NCBI GenBank assembly: GCA_036362985.1
Contig: JAYGXS010000004.1
Coordinates: 60,902,500-60,966,499 of the forward strand
Length of the DNA: 64,000 nucleotides
Source: Ligula intestinalis
Lineage: Eukaryota; Platyhelminthes; Cestoda; Diphyllobothriidea; Diphyllobothriidae
Direction: 5' to 3'
Shown: positions 1 to 11,184 of the stretch, piece after piece
Layout of the letters: each line of letters begins with the position of its first letter
Position numbering within the stretch: position 1 is the first letter of the stretch
Position numbers and translations under genes: made by a program
Notes under the pieces: model-generated
Databases searched by the model: none
What the model was told of the DNA's origin: nothing
What the model saw: the letters and a program-made list of their open reading frames with translations, nothing else

Positions 1-600
1 GGAACGACTCAGCCATTTGTAGATCATCGAGGTCCTGAATAACTGCTTATCTTCGAGAAAGCTTGAGATCCTTGCACCTTGGTCTTTTAAGCCTTTTTTC
101 GCTTGTTTGTTTGTTTGTAGGTTTCGATTTCAGTTCAACGACTCACCGGCGTCAAATGAGTGTGTCTTACCGCTAACCTCGTGCTATAAACATGCCGGAG
201 GTACGCACGCTTATCGATTGCACCAATCGATTGCTAGTGGCTGGTTGATTGGATAAGTAAGTAGATTGATGGGATTGATACAATAAAGTGAGATAGGACA
301 GTGATTGCTAATGAGAACATGTGAGGTTTTGAAACGCTCCTCGTCGTTGGAGAAATCTTATAACAGCAAGACCTTCTGTCCACCACAGTACCAAGGTAAG
401 ACTGGCTACAGGAACAACGAACATGGCATCCAAACAGGGGGATATCACGGCGGAAATCAGGGTTGAGACGAGGAGGAGACAGGAGAGGTCACGAGATCAC
501 CGCCGAACTTCCGGAGTTGTGACCTTGCAGACTGCAGATTCCACCGACAAGGTGAGGAAAACATAAAAACCCTCATGATCATAAACTGAGACTGCGGCGA
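1..600. other. Unassigned segment
   Basis: No recognisable gene. Two short overlapping open frames on + (ATG at 311, stop near 466; ATG at 423, open to about 552) end near GT dinucleotides that resemble splice donors (ggtaagac near 395, ggtgagg near 551). They are too short and unrecognised to be called exons. This may be the 3' flank of the LINE remnant that follows on the minus strand. Confidence 0.4.
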
Positions 601-1155
601 CCATCGTCAGAGCATGCAGATTCGTGTTTGACTAGGAAAACCATGGTCAGTGTTGCAAAACAGAGGAACTTCCCCAGATCGTCAATATTTCGCAATGAAT
701 ACTGAAAAGAGGAAGGGATGAAAATCGTCTACGGAGATTGACCCCACAGAGGATAATATACGTATATTTAAAAATTAATTTGATATAAATGGAATACACA
801 AGAGGATCCTTTTCGAAGTCCAATCGTTGCGTGGTTGGGAAGGAACCGAACAATGAGCACTTTATGTCATCTGAAGTTAAATGGTTGCGTAATGTGGCAT
901 TAAAAATCGTTAAAGTAGATGACAAACTTATTTAGAGCGGAACATTATTCCAGATGAAAACATATTTGGAGGAGTTTAGGATTGAGAAACATGCCTTGAT
1001 GATACCAGGCAGAGTTTGGTAGCTTGTAAAAAGGCTGCCTAGCGTTGGAGATCCTAATCGCAAGACTGTCGCTGATCTCAAAGTTTCTCTCAATTCTGCC
1101 ACTCTGGTAAGTAAATTTGTCCACTGATGCAAAGCGACTCCTCCTGGCACTCAAA
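600..1155 (-). mobile_element. LINE family B, 3' coding remnant
   Basis: Read on the minus strand, broken frames give FEISDSLAIRISNARQPFY, then LLQICFHLE, and later VRFLPNHATIGLRKGSSC. The same order of peptides follows the reverse transcriptase of the longer family B copy at 56.4-57.6 kb (PQICFYLE, then the same Lys-Gly-Ser-Ser segment). This is the C-terminal, post-RT region of a CR1-like non-LTR retrotransposon. It has stops and frameshifts and no RT core, so it is a truncated dead copy. Boundaries are approximate. Family assignment rests on the matching peptide order within this window. Confidence 0.6.
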
Positions 1156-1984
1156 AATTTTTTGTTAAAGCCTTCAACGGGTACCTGCTGACGAACGACT
1201 GCCCTCTCCCCGAGCAGCGGGAGTCAACGTGGATCGAGTTTCCCTACATGTCCGTCTCATCAAGTAAGAGCATCTACGTATAAGAGAGCGTTAATACTTT
1301 TCACTCGCATATGTCCTATATTGCGCATTTGGCTTTCGGCCACAACCTACACAAATAAGTTTTACGCAACTTTACCTGAAACTGCATGAAATTCCTCACC
1401 CAATCCCGTCTTTTTCGGACGGCTGTCATAAACATACATATGTATATTAGAACTACAACATTTTTGGAGACTAAATAACCTTGATTTTGTTAATTGTCGA
1501 ATTTTTTTACAGCTCGTTGTCAGGCATATATAAAAAGTAAACATAAGCTGTAAGCGTTATTTCGTGTCTAACAAAAGATTCGGTGGTAAGCTGACATTCA
1601 AATCCACAGGCCTTCGTCGAATTTAGCTACTCGGTCGCCATTGCTCATGTCCGTGACATCAAAAAGTTTGCATGGCCTACATTGATATGCTTGTTGCCGC
1701 ATTCTTCGCCTAAGAGCGGTGCTTCCAGGACCTTGCGGTTCTCTGTTGAATCGAAGACGCCATCGACGTGGGCTTTGGTTCATGCCCCCTTTATCGAGCG
1801 TCAGTCAGGGTATTTGCGGAAAAAGGCTTGTGCCTTTAAACTGCCAATTCGTCACATCAAAACCTCGATAATTAGAAAAAATGTCAAAAAAGGTTTCAGT
1901 CAGGAAAATGTATACAGATTTACATTATGCATTGGTGTTTCAATGTTAATTTGTTACATAGTTCACGTTTTGCTGTTACATATG
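1156..1984. other. Unassigned segment
   Basis: No gene, repeat or RNA recognised. The short open frames on both strands (for example around 1600-2040) overlap each other and show no known motif. Confidence 0.4.
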
Positions 1985-2716
1985 GAAAACATGTCCGAGT
2001 TTGAATGCTTCCACAGATTGGGATATAAGAATCACCACAGATAGGTTCTTCCACGGGTTCGCCACCCAGGTAGAGGAAAAATACTTCCTCAGGTCCAATC
2101 TTCCTTGAGGCACATACAATTTGAATGGATGCCTGGGAGATTAGTTGACGTGGCGATCTGGAAAGAGTCGTCACACCTGAGATCACAGTCCAAGTCACAC
2201 AAGATACGGAAGGTTTGCATCAAATCTCCGCATAACTGCTTATAATTCAGAGGATATTTATTCAGGTTATTTAAACGGATCTTATATGTTAATACACCTT
2301 GGCCTCCTACTAATGTTGTGGTCCACCGCTGTACCCTTCCGAGTGCATTACAATAATGCTGCATCCACGGTCTCCTGGCGTGAATTGTTCATGCAAGATT
2401 TTAGAGAAGCAGTCTTCATAAAAAACGCTGGGTGGTGTAAAACATTGAGATGGCAGCTTTAGCCACCTTAAAAAATTGTGAAGATGGCTTGAGGTTGTCT
2501 GTCATCCGGATGTCGATATATTTCTGCATTTTTGCTTCGTGGAGTGGGATTACATTCGTATAGTAGGATCGCGCATCAGGGACCGGAGTCCAATTGGGCA
2601 GACGCAGCAGAGAACATTTGTTCGAATTGAAGGACAAGAGCCATCTGCCTGACCAATAGTTTAATCGACTAATATTTTCGTGGAAGTCATCTTCATCGGC
2701 AGCACCCTGGATGACC
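1985..2716 (-). mobile_element. LINE family A (CR1-like), 5'-truncated antisense copy
   Basis: Minus-strand frames match the second half of the family A reverse transcriptase present on + at 4.1-4.9 kb: RLNYWSGRWLLSFNSNKC against RLSCWSAHWLLNFNISKC, then NLKPSSQFFKVAKAA against SLKPSTQCVKAAKRA, then CGDLMQTFRIL against RGDHIETYRIV. It lacks RT motifs A-C and the endonuclease, and carries several stops and frame changes. It abuts the truncated 5' end of the + copy at about 2.72-2.75 kb, giving a head-to-head arrangement. Both copies contain the same RT segment, so this is two insertions, not a twin-priming inversion. Confidence 0.75.
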
Positions 2717-3245
2717 ATCCATATTTTACAACATCTGCAAACATCTGCAACAACCAGCCAAACATATGGAAGGCAGATCTCAATTCAATGAAGAATGCAC
2801 TATCGTCCGTGAATTGGGACTGCCTGCTCAAGGGGATCCGTAGGAGGATTGGAGATCACTCAAGAGGGTTGCATTAGATCTGCTTAAGCGCTTATGTCCG
2901 GTCGAGGTACACAAGACGACTAGTCGTCCTGCCTGGTTGACGAGAGACCTTAACAGGCAACTGAAGAAGAAGAATAGGAGATTGAAGTTATGTAGGAAAA
3001 CTGGGTCGCCAGTACACCTCGAAGAATTCCGACGCCAAAGAAATACAGTAAAAATCAATTCACAAGACCTGGAAACAGGCCGAAGAAAATCCCAAAATTC
3101 TATTCCACTAGATTAACAGTAGATTTAAAACAAGGATCCTGTCACAGTACTTAAGAATGATAATGGCGGAGAAGTCGTTGAGAATGACGAGAAAGCTGAG
3201 TACTGTAACCGGTTCTTTGCTTCGGTATTCACTAGGGAAACCGAG

Positions 3246-3344
3246 CTTCATTTTGGAATTTATATTTTTCAGCGCCGGTACGGCACTATCTATGCCAACA
3301 ATGCCAACAATTCTGTTGTAAACGCCGGTCCAGCACTTCATTTT
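3246..3344 (+). mobile_element. 90-bp insertion flanked by a 9-bp direct repeat
   Basis: CTTCATTTT occurs at 3246-3254 and again at 3336-3344, in the middle of otherwise continuous LINE A coding sequence. The 81 bp between them begin with a 40-bp string also found exactly at 22365-22404. The insert carries two direct copies of a CGCCGGT-C-GCACT motif (about 3273 and 3322). The added 90 bp keep the frame open. The paired repeat looks like a target-site duplication; the element type is unknown. Confidence 0.55.
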
Positions 3345-3368
3345 CTACTATTTCCAACATCTGTATTT

Positions 3369-4931
3369 GAGAGGGAGCTGCAGAGCCTCAAAGAAGCAAA
3401 ATCCTCTGGTCCAGACAATATACCAGCCAAGTTCTTGAAAGAATTGGCAAGCGAACTCTCAGAGCCCCTAGCACATATCTTTCGTTCTTCATTTGAACTA
3501 GGAAAACTGCCACCCGAATGGAAAATGGCAAATATTTACCCGATATACAAGGGCGGAGCCCGAACCAAGGTCAACAATTACCGGCCCGTCATCCTAACTT
3601 GCATTTGCTGTAAGGTGATGGAAACGACAATTAAGAAGACGACAATGAAGTTCTATGAGGAGAACAACCTACTGTCAGGGCTCCAACACGGCTTCAGAAA
3701 GAACCATTCTTGCCTTTCCAGCCTTTAACTCTCCACTGAGCAGTGGACTCGCGCACTAGATGAAGATGGTAAGGTTTACGTCATCTATACGGACTTCAAG
3801 AAGGCATTCGACAGCGTCCCACATCAGCGTCTAATGTGTAAATTGTCAGAAATTGGCATAAGAGGAAACCTGCTGGCATGGATCACAGATTTTCTCACAG
3901 GGCGATCGCAAACTGTGTGCATCAGTGACTCAAAGTCAAACCCTACATCTGTTCTTAGTGGCGTACCCCAAGGCTCTGTCTTAGGGCCACTGCTCTTCCT
4001 TATCTATATCAACGACTGTGTCAACGACCTTGTTTGCAGCGCTATCAGGTTTTACGACGACGTCAAACTCTGGAGAACCATCAGGTCTGACGCCGATAGG
4101 AAAGCGCTTCAAAAGAGTCTCAATCGACTTAGCTGCTGGTCTGCTCATTGGCTCTTAAACTTCAACATTAGTAAGTGCTTGATTTTAAGACTCCTTACTA
4201 GAAGGACTGATAAGGAGAACGATTCCTTCCAATACCTCCTCGATGGGCACCCGCTTTCAAATGTGAACGAACAAAAGGATCTTGGTGTTCGAATAAATTC
4301 CTCACTTAAACCATCTACTCAGTGTGTAAAGGCAGCTAAACGCGCGAAACAGGTGCTGTTTGCGATTAGGCGGGGATTCGTCAACATTGACAAAAAGCTC
4401 TTCAGGAAAACCTATGGAGCGTTTGTTCGGTCCCACTTGGAGCTAGCTGTGCAGGCCTGGAGTCCGTGGTTCAAGAAGGATTACCTGCACCTGGAACGAG
4501 TGCAGGCGAGGGCTTCGAAGATGGTCAAGAATCTTGGTCATCTGTCTTATGAAGACAGACTGACCGAACTTGATCTTTTCCCTCAAAATTATAGGCAACT
4601 CCGCGGGGACCACATAGAAACCTACCGTATTGTAAGAGGCCGAGACTGCGCCGTAGAATTTGATGATTTCTTCGAATTGGCTCGAACTGACCATCGGCGA
4701 GGTCATCCTTTTAAGCTACAGAGGAAACCGGCCCGTATCGACGTTCGACGAAACACCTTCTCTCAGAGGGTCATTGGAGCGTGGAACGGACTCCCGGAAG
4801 ATGTGGTCCTCTCAGACACTGTTGACATTTTTAAACACAAACTTGATTCCCATTTGCTGAGAAACTGTGGCAGATATAATGAACAAAGTGTCAGTAGCAG
4901 CACCTTGCAACTGGCTCACACTTATCGCTGA
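3369..4931 (+). pseudogene. LINE A reverse transcriptase, interrupted
   Basis: One reading frame from about 3369 to 4931 with a single internal TAA at 3726-3728. Visible RT features in order: SGPDNIPAKFLKEL, YRPVILTCICCKVME, QHGFRKNHSC just before the stop, motif A IYTDFKKAFDSVPHQRL, motif B SGVPQGSVLGPLLFLIYIND, motif C RFYDDVKLW (both catalytic Asp kept, the usual Ala of F/YADD replaced by Tyr), and motif D DLGVRI. The C-terminal domain (FSQRVIGAWNGLP) is typical of CR1/L2-type elements. The enzyme copies element RNA into DNA at a nicked target. One stop codon apart, this stretch is well preserved, so it is a fairly young insertion; absence of the endonuclease and 5' end makes it non-autonomous. 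Confidence 0.85.
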
Positions 4932-5159
4932 TGTTAAGCCTACATTTGTATTATGTACTATTGTTACGGTGGACCTATAATGCGATATTGGTTATGAGTA
5001 GGAAGCTCAAGGGCAAAAGCATTTTTTTTCCTTAATAAAGTGACTTAAAGTGACTTATGGCACACTCACAGTCTTATTTCTGTAGACGTAGTCATAGTTA
5101 TATATTGTCAGTCCTTTTTGATAAACCTGACTGCGATCTGGAATAAACTGCGCGGAATT

Positions 5160-5956
5160 AGCAAAACTTGTGGCGGACGCCTACGCCCCTCCGTTCTCCA
5201 AGGTTCGCCGCCTCATAGTCGTGTCGTCAAAAACAACTTTTCCACCGCTTTCTTTCACTGGCGGCCCCGCCCTCCTAGGCTTGACCTCACAGCTGCTTCT
5301 GGCTAACCGAGAACAGCTACATCAACGTCCCCTGTTCTTCGGCGTGCCAGTAGACCCGACAGTTGACTTCAGCTTATTTACCAAATAAGCGTGCCTGTCT
5401 AAGGGCCACTTGACTAAGACACCCCTCAGCCGATGCAGTTAATACCTTTGCAGGCGACACCCCCTCGGGCAACTTGCAATACACCAATAGCAAACCACTT
5501 GCACTCGCCTCAATCATGTAAAAGCAACTGTTATCATCCGCACAACACTCAGTCTACACTCACCGGCTTGGCTGGACGCAATCAGGACCAGCCCTGGCTT
5601 CGCCAGTGGCCACTGCCACCTGAAACTGCAACAGGGAGTTCGTTCACAATAAACTCCTCATTCTGGTGACCCTTGCTTTTTTACCTTCAACCAGGTATTC
5701 GGCCTGATTATTGTAGTGTTCTGAGTACAACCCATACTTAGACCCCTACAAACGCAGTAAATCTATCTCCTGTTTAAGATAACTGGTGCTGCCTTGGTGT
5801 AACCTCCCTTCTGTGCCGATGACGGCGACGGACCCCGAAAGCTGTGCCAGGCTTCATCCTGAGGGCAATGATGGCGAGTCTGCAGGCAACAACCAGCTAA
5901 TTCTCCAACCATCAGTCAGCAAACGTTCCCCGACGCAAATTTATCTGGTTTCATAA
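5160..5956 (+). mobile_element. Possible LTR and gag start of an LTR retrotransposon
   Basis: A GC-rich segment ends with AATAAA near 5648 followed by CTGGTGACCC, which resembles an LTR end plus primer-binding region. A leader follows, then an open frame with ATG at 5819 and stop TAA at 5954-5956 (45 residues, starting MTATDPESCARLHPEG), which might be a truncated gag. No matching second LTR, no protease or RT and no target duplication were found. It could equally be unrelated GC-rich sequence. Confidence 0.25.
5819..5956 (+). pseudogene. Short open frame, possible gag N-terminus
   Basis: Forty-five codons from ATG 5819. The peptide is hydrophilic, with no known motif. It is listed only because it sits 160 bp after the LTR-like end. 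It may be a chance frame. Confidence 0.2.
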
Positions 5957-6119
5957 CCTTTAGTTGAGATTGACAACAGTGGGCACTTATACCAACGCTT
6001 GTCCGACCCGAACTAAATCATTCAACGAGCTACAGTTTTTATTCTAAAAAAGGTCAGTTAACGTCAAATACATTTTACGCCTTAAGGAATTATTAGTCTC
6101 AGCTCGATCTCTTACTGTA

Positions 6120-6150
6120 TACATGGTGTCCCAAAAATGTATACACATTT
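6120..6150 (+). repeat. Left terminal inverted repeat of mariner remnant
   Basis: About 30 bp matching the complement of 6662-6696 with a few mismatches and a small gap; flanked by TA. Confidence 0.8.
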
Positions 6151-6661
6151 ATAATAATTGTTAGCTTGATGTTCATTATAATTTATTATTTTAGAAATGT
6201 AAATATATTTACAAGTATCATTTTATTGTTTTTTTATTGCGCGTTCTAAAAACTGACGTAAATTTAGATCCAGACACTTCTGGAAAAGCGAAGCAATGGA
6301 ATCACACACAACATGAAACAATTCCCTCGGTATTTGCGCGAATTCATGTTGAATAGCTGCTGTCAATTCGGCGAGTGTTGCAGGTTCCAGAGTGCAGACT
6401 TTGGCTTTTAGGCATCCCCATAGAAAATCTAGTAGTGTGAGGTCTGGTGAACGGGGAGGATATTAAAAAGCCCTTCGTACAATTCACCTGTTTGGTAAGA
6501 TTTCATCAAGGAGAGATCTAACATCACGGCTGTAACTTGAGGTGCCCTATCCTGCAGAAATGAAAACACTTCATCTTCCTAATCTTTTCTTGTGCTGTTG
6601 CAGCAAGTTCCTGTAAATGGGACCGGTTATAATAATAAGACACATCGAATTTACAATGATT

Positions 6662-6696
6662 AAAAATGTGTATACATTTTTCTGGGACACCCTGTA
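6662..6696 (-). repeat. Right terminal inverted repeat of mariner remnant
   Basis: Partner of the left repeat; next to the LINE B remnant that begins at about 6.7 kb, so the mariner inserted into or beside that LINE. Confidence 0.8.
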
Positions 6697-6699
6697 TAT

Positions 6700-7085
6700 A
6701 TTTTGACCTTGCCTGCAAACTTGCAATAAATACGAGTACAAGAATCTTTGACTTAACACTATCTTAACGTTTTCAATTTTGCTTCGGTCATTTGAATTCA
6801 TGAGAACAACGATAGGACAGCAATATCCAAGGATGGGTAGAAAATACAACAATTGCTTAGGTCTTAGTATAATTCCAGGAGTACAAATTATGTGACATGA
6901 ACACACGTATCTGCGCAGCCCTTGCATTTATTAATGAAGAAGGCTTCTTTGTATAAATAAGACCAATACTCATTATTATGGTGCATTCTGATAGTGGGTT
7001 TTGTTTAAAGATTACAGTGCCAAGAATATTTGCAGGGCCAAAACAAGTAAAAGTACGCTTGGACGAAGAAAATGCCAACAGCCAA
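6700..7085 (-). mobile_element. LINE family B fragment
   Basis: Minus-strand peptides MAFSSSKRTFTCFGPANI and YFLPILGYCCPIVVLMNSND match the 57.0-57.3 kb copy (MEFSPSKCSFMCVSPARL and MFVLPMLECCCLLFGLMNQN). This is the segment just after RT motif C of a CR1-like LINE. It is short, frameshifted and bounded on the left by the mariner remnant. Confidence 0.7.
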
Positions 7086-10000
7086 GTTAAACTTCATTTC
7101 ACAAGAAAAGAATATCATAGTTAATTTTTTAACACAATATATCATCCAATAAACGGCTGTACCCTTAGCGCCATAGCAAAGTTAAATACCCAGAGATAGC
7201 AAACACACCCGCTGAGGAATCACTGGTGCTGCAGCAGCAGCCAACATTTCCATATTGCCCTTTGAGTGCTTGAACTTTCTAAATATATCATTTTTTGCTT
7301 ATGCATAGGCTCCTTATAATCTGGACCACGGGCAGGTGTGAAGTAAGTTCAAAAAGCCAGTGGAAATAGTGTTTTACTTTGTATGGATCGGAAGAGGAAT
7401 AAGCTGTCGAAAGCGCTTTGTGGCCAGATGAGCCCCCCACACCTGCACCCACTACAAACAGCTGAAACTCTACCTAATATCTTACATAGCTATCGAATTC
7501 TCCTTACATCCTCCATATGACCGAGAAGATAAAGGAATAAATTAATCATTCATGGACCATATAATTCGGCAGTTCACTGAAATTTCAAAGCAATTCGATA
7601 TTTTTAATAGTTTAAGGTTGAGGAACTAATTAAATCATATGAGATCAGTGTATCCCCATAAATTAACTCAAGTAGCCCATCTATTCTGTATCTTTAATGC
7701 TTTTACTACGCTGGAATTTAGACGCACCAAAAGAACAAGTCGGAACAGGTGACAGTTTGGGGGCCTTTTATTAAGCGGTTCGGTACTTGTGTACGTTTGT
7801 TTTCGGTCCTTATGCAAAAAATATCTTTGCAGCCTCTTAATGTACACCATAAACCCTGCAATATGTATTTAGAACATGAAAATGTGGATGCATTTAACGT
7901 TTTTATCCAGTAGGTTATTTCAGAGAGAAAGTGAGAGATGCTTTAACAGCTATTCACACCTGCATATTCAAAATAACTTGGAAAATAATCATATACTTCA
8001 CAATTTAAGTTAACGATTGTTGAAGCCCTGAAAATGTTGCCCTCACTCAAGGCTACTTTCTACTGTTAATTTCTAGTAAGTTTTGTGACACGCTAACTCT
8101 TGTCAACAGTGTCGCGAGCATAATGGGCCTAAGAGTGCCTTCTCATGACTGGCTTCAGGCAATTAGACAAGAAACTGCACACAAATATCGAGAGCTGATC
8201 TGCTTTCATAGGACTAGTAACGTGTTAGTTCAATGCGATCAGGGTAGCAACACCGAGGGCAACTTTTACCACAATTCAGTTCAATCGTGATACTTGCGTG
8301 TTTTTGATGGTATTTGCATACTTTTAAATATCGTTAATCAGTTGAAACCTCCAATTATGCTTGAGTATGGATAGAACGGTAACTTTTTTTGCTTACAATA
8401 AATGGAAATAACTGCCACCCCGCTCTACCGCATAACCGCCCTTTTCTCCCACACACGACCACATCCAACATCACTCAGCGCATGTTGGCAAATGATACCT
8501 CACACGTAAAAGGAAAGTATGGTCATTGTCCCCCTATACGTTCCTCTTCTGTTGCCTGCGTGATCCGATCCTGAGACCACATGGTGCTACGTGCACCGTA
8601 AATTGGAAGGTGTCCAACTCCCGATTACTCTTAGGCCTCGTAACCAGTCCACTAAGTGTTTGTTAGATTTGGCCGGCTGTTGGTCTGAGCGTCAGGCTGC
8701 AAAGGTTCCTTCTTAACGTACTCTCTGGAACTCTCACGTATGTGAACTGTATGCCATACCCCTTTATGTGTAAAATCCTGGTGCTTATGTTTGTAGGGCT
8801 TGATTTGTACGTGGTAGGTGCAGATGAGGTCAATAAGTATGTCAGTAACCTCGCCCATTTTAGCAGTAGTTAACTGGCAGTGGCTGGGGCTTAGGGATAT
8901 GAATAAAGAGTAAGATCGACGGCTCGGCCCATTTTCCCCCTATAGTTAATCAGATGCGTTTGAAACTATCATGGTGCACTAAATGTCGGGCTTGGATGGT
9001 TGCCAATTTACTGGATAGCTCGCAACGCGCAGTCAACCTAGTATTTGTTTGTGTGGAGTAGTCGACTTGGAGACTGCGAGTTAGGTTGCAATGTAGCCAC
9101 GATGGCATTCGCACTCCGTGGGATGCGAGCTGTCCCCACTTAATTGCGCTTTTTTGGTTGTGTTGACTCATAGTGCTTGGGCCTATGCCCTCTCCCATCT
9201 CCAGTCTTCTTGCTTTGGTCACGACAGCAGGCCCAGGATGGGCAGTATGGGAATGCGTTGGATGCAACGTAAATATGCTCTCATTATGACCACGCGCAAG
9301 TGATCATCTCTGCGCCACTTTTCTGTGGGTCACATGATAGACCCCGTCGGATACGACTCGAATTGCCATTTAAGTTAAACACTATACTGGCCAAGAAGAC
9401 TGTTATGATCAGAACCGGAAAACCGTTTCATCCGTGCTATCTCTCCTGTTTATATCCCACTTAAACATATATATCCAGCGTTTATTATTACCAACCACTA
9501 CCCGATTTCAAAAGAGCTGTACTCAGTTCTAATGTGGGCTACTTTGCACCTGGAACTCGATTGACTGATGGTAATCACGTCGCGGACATCGCTTTCGGAG
9601 CTGCTTCGGTAAGGCGAAAAACAGTAGAAAGATGCAAAATAAGCTTGTATTAGCTTTCAATTTGTTCGCAAACTGTGATGTTTAAAGGATATTTAATTAG
9701 CTGAAACTTTGTTTCAAAACAGATTCCAGCCTTTCGGGATAAATTTTCACTGCGTGAAATTCTAGCGATTGTTGTGGTTTCTGTCGTCGATCTTGGAGAC
9801 AGGATCCGATTTTCAAACGACTCCTGAAGTCGAAATACTTTTTTAAATGGGTATTATTGTAACGTAGGATACTTAAAGGTTTTGGACTCCGCGAATATAA
9901 TGAATCTTGAGTCATCAATCAACTGGTGGTTACGTCAGGTTGATAAAGAGGTGAACAATGGATTATTTTCCGATATGTACAATTAAGACATAGTTTTAAT

Positions 10001-11150
10001 ATTCTTTTTTTTTCTGATGTTGTACAAGTAAGAACCACTATGGAAAGCAAGGTTGTAACTGGGCATCTTTTCAGTGGGATAGGTCCATAAGTATAGTTAT
10101 GGTAGATGGCTAAGCAATGGAGGCGATATTTGAGTGCAGCATGCCCGGATCCAGTGTGCACAGCTCCTACGATGAGAGACTCAACCAGTTTGTCCAACGT
10201 CAGGCGCTACAGGAGTAGGCGATTCAGCATGGTCTGTTGTAGAGTCAAGTTCGGTATGCTGGGCTCATCCATTACTGACAAAATATGTCTGAGATGTAGG
10301 ATTAGGTGTGTTGAAGCTCACTCAGGGCGACTTTAGATTCATTGACGCGTTCATAATGTAGACATATTTGAAGACACTGGTCCAATTTTGCGATATTTTA
10401 CCGCTAAGTGTGCGCATTGAAATGGTCAGATGTTTTGCCACCGACGGTACTGTGTACATATTAAGGGCACGGACTCGTAAGAAGGGGGTTTAACAATTGC
10501 AACACTGTTATTTCTGTCTCCTTTTTTGGGTCTCACTTATTCGATTAAGTGTTGCTCTACTGCCGTTTTTCATGTCTACTGAAAGGCTTCTTGGAGTTTA
10601 GGCCCAGAGACATTTAAAAGGGACCTTCAGGGTGTCCATTCAGCGTTTCTCCGTCCTTGCCAATTGGAGCTTACAGCAACTTCAGGATATCCGCACGACA
10701 TGACCGCTCAACTGGATTTGAGTCTCAACATTATGAGAATTGCACACGCTACACCTTGTCCTCCAGAGGCAACTTAAATGAAATTGGTTCAGCGTTCGTT
10801 CTACATTTTTATAAGGGTTCCAGGTTTATTTTTTCGCTGTAAAGCAGAATTATCACGATTACAGCTCTGTACATCTCCAGCAGAAGAAGGCGCGAAAACG
10901 ATTCGTGACTGTCATGTGAAATCATTACACTACATTCCAAGTTAATGATTTGCGGTCGACCGTCGTGGTCAATTTGGCCGCTGATTTGTGCAGTCTCCGA
11001 GAGCACTTAAAGTCGCTGCTAAAAGTTTATCTGGAAGTAAACACGTAATAAAAGTGACTAAAAGTAGACATCAACCCTCTATTTACATTGCTTAAGAGTA
11101 GTTTGGAGTTAAATGTGTTCTTAGAAAAAACAAAGTAACTTTGTTGCGTA
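7086..11150. other. Long stretch without a supported gene
   Basis: I see no exon with good splice sites, no RNA gene and no transposase or RT peptide. One piece of the dispersed repeat R1 lies at about 8650-8715. Open frames around 9919-10336 on both strands overlap each other and show no motif. Confidence 0.4.
8650..8715 (-). repeat. Dispersed repeat R1, fragment
   Basis: The complement contains CCTTTGCAGCCTGACGCTCA, shared with the R1 copies at 13.93, 18.87 and 23.81 kb. Confidence 0.4.
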
Positions 11151-11153
11151 AAT

Positions 11154-11184
11154 TTTCGAAACTGGTTCCCCAGGTCGTCTTCAG
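11154..11184 (-). ncRNA. Hammerhead-ribozyme-like core next to a Penelope element
   Basis: On the minus strand CTGAAGA is followed by a possible stem (CGACCTGG with CCAGTTTCG, GGAA loop) and then GAAA. CTGANGA, stem II and GAAA are the core pieces of a hammerhead ribozyme, and Penelope-like elements are known to carry such motifs in their terminal repeats. Stems I and III and the cleavage triplet were not established, so this is only a candidate. Confidence 0.3.

Larger units (their letters stand above)
2745..5056 (+). mobile_element. LINE family A (CR1-like), 5'-truncated copy
   Basis: A non-LTR retrotransposon of CR1 type. It begins within the region after the endonuclease (NIWKADLNSMKNALSSVNW), passes through a linker with frameshifts near 3050-3130, then the RT and C-terminal domain to the stop at 4929-4931. 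The 3' end holds AATAAA near 5034 and a short tandem tail of GTGACTTAAA units (about 5038-5056), typical of CR1 tails. A short 90-bp insertion lies at 3246-3344. The 5' part with most of the endonuclease is missing. Confidence 0.85.
6120..6696 (-). mobile_element. mariner-type DNA transposon remnant
   Basis: The ends are inverted: TACATGGTGTCCC at 6120 and the complement of TACAGGGTGTCCC ending at 6696, continuing as ATGTATACACATTT on each side. TA dinucleotides flank both ends (6118-6119 and 6697-6698), as expected for Tc1/mariner insertion. The minus strand encodes a decayed transposase C-terminus: SRDVRSLLDEILPNR, then the third catalytic aspartate block SPDLTLLDFLWGCLKAKV, then ELTAAIQHEFAQIPRELFHV. 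The N-terminal DNA-binding part and the first catalytic Asp are missing, and there are stops and a frameshift, so this is an internally deleted dead copy. Confidence 0.85.

Noticed and set aside
2716..2745. Twin-priming inversion as an explanation for the two LINE A copies
   Set aside because: Both orientations contain the same RT segment, whereas twin priming would give adjacent, non-overlapping parts of one copy.
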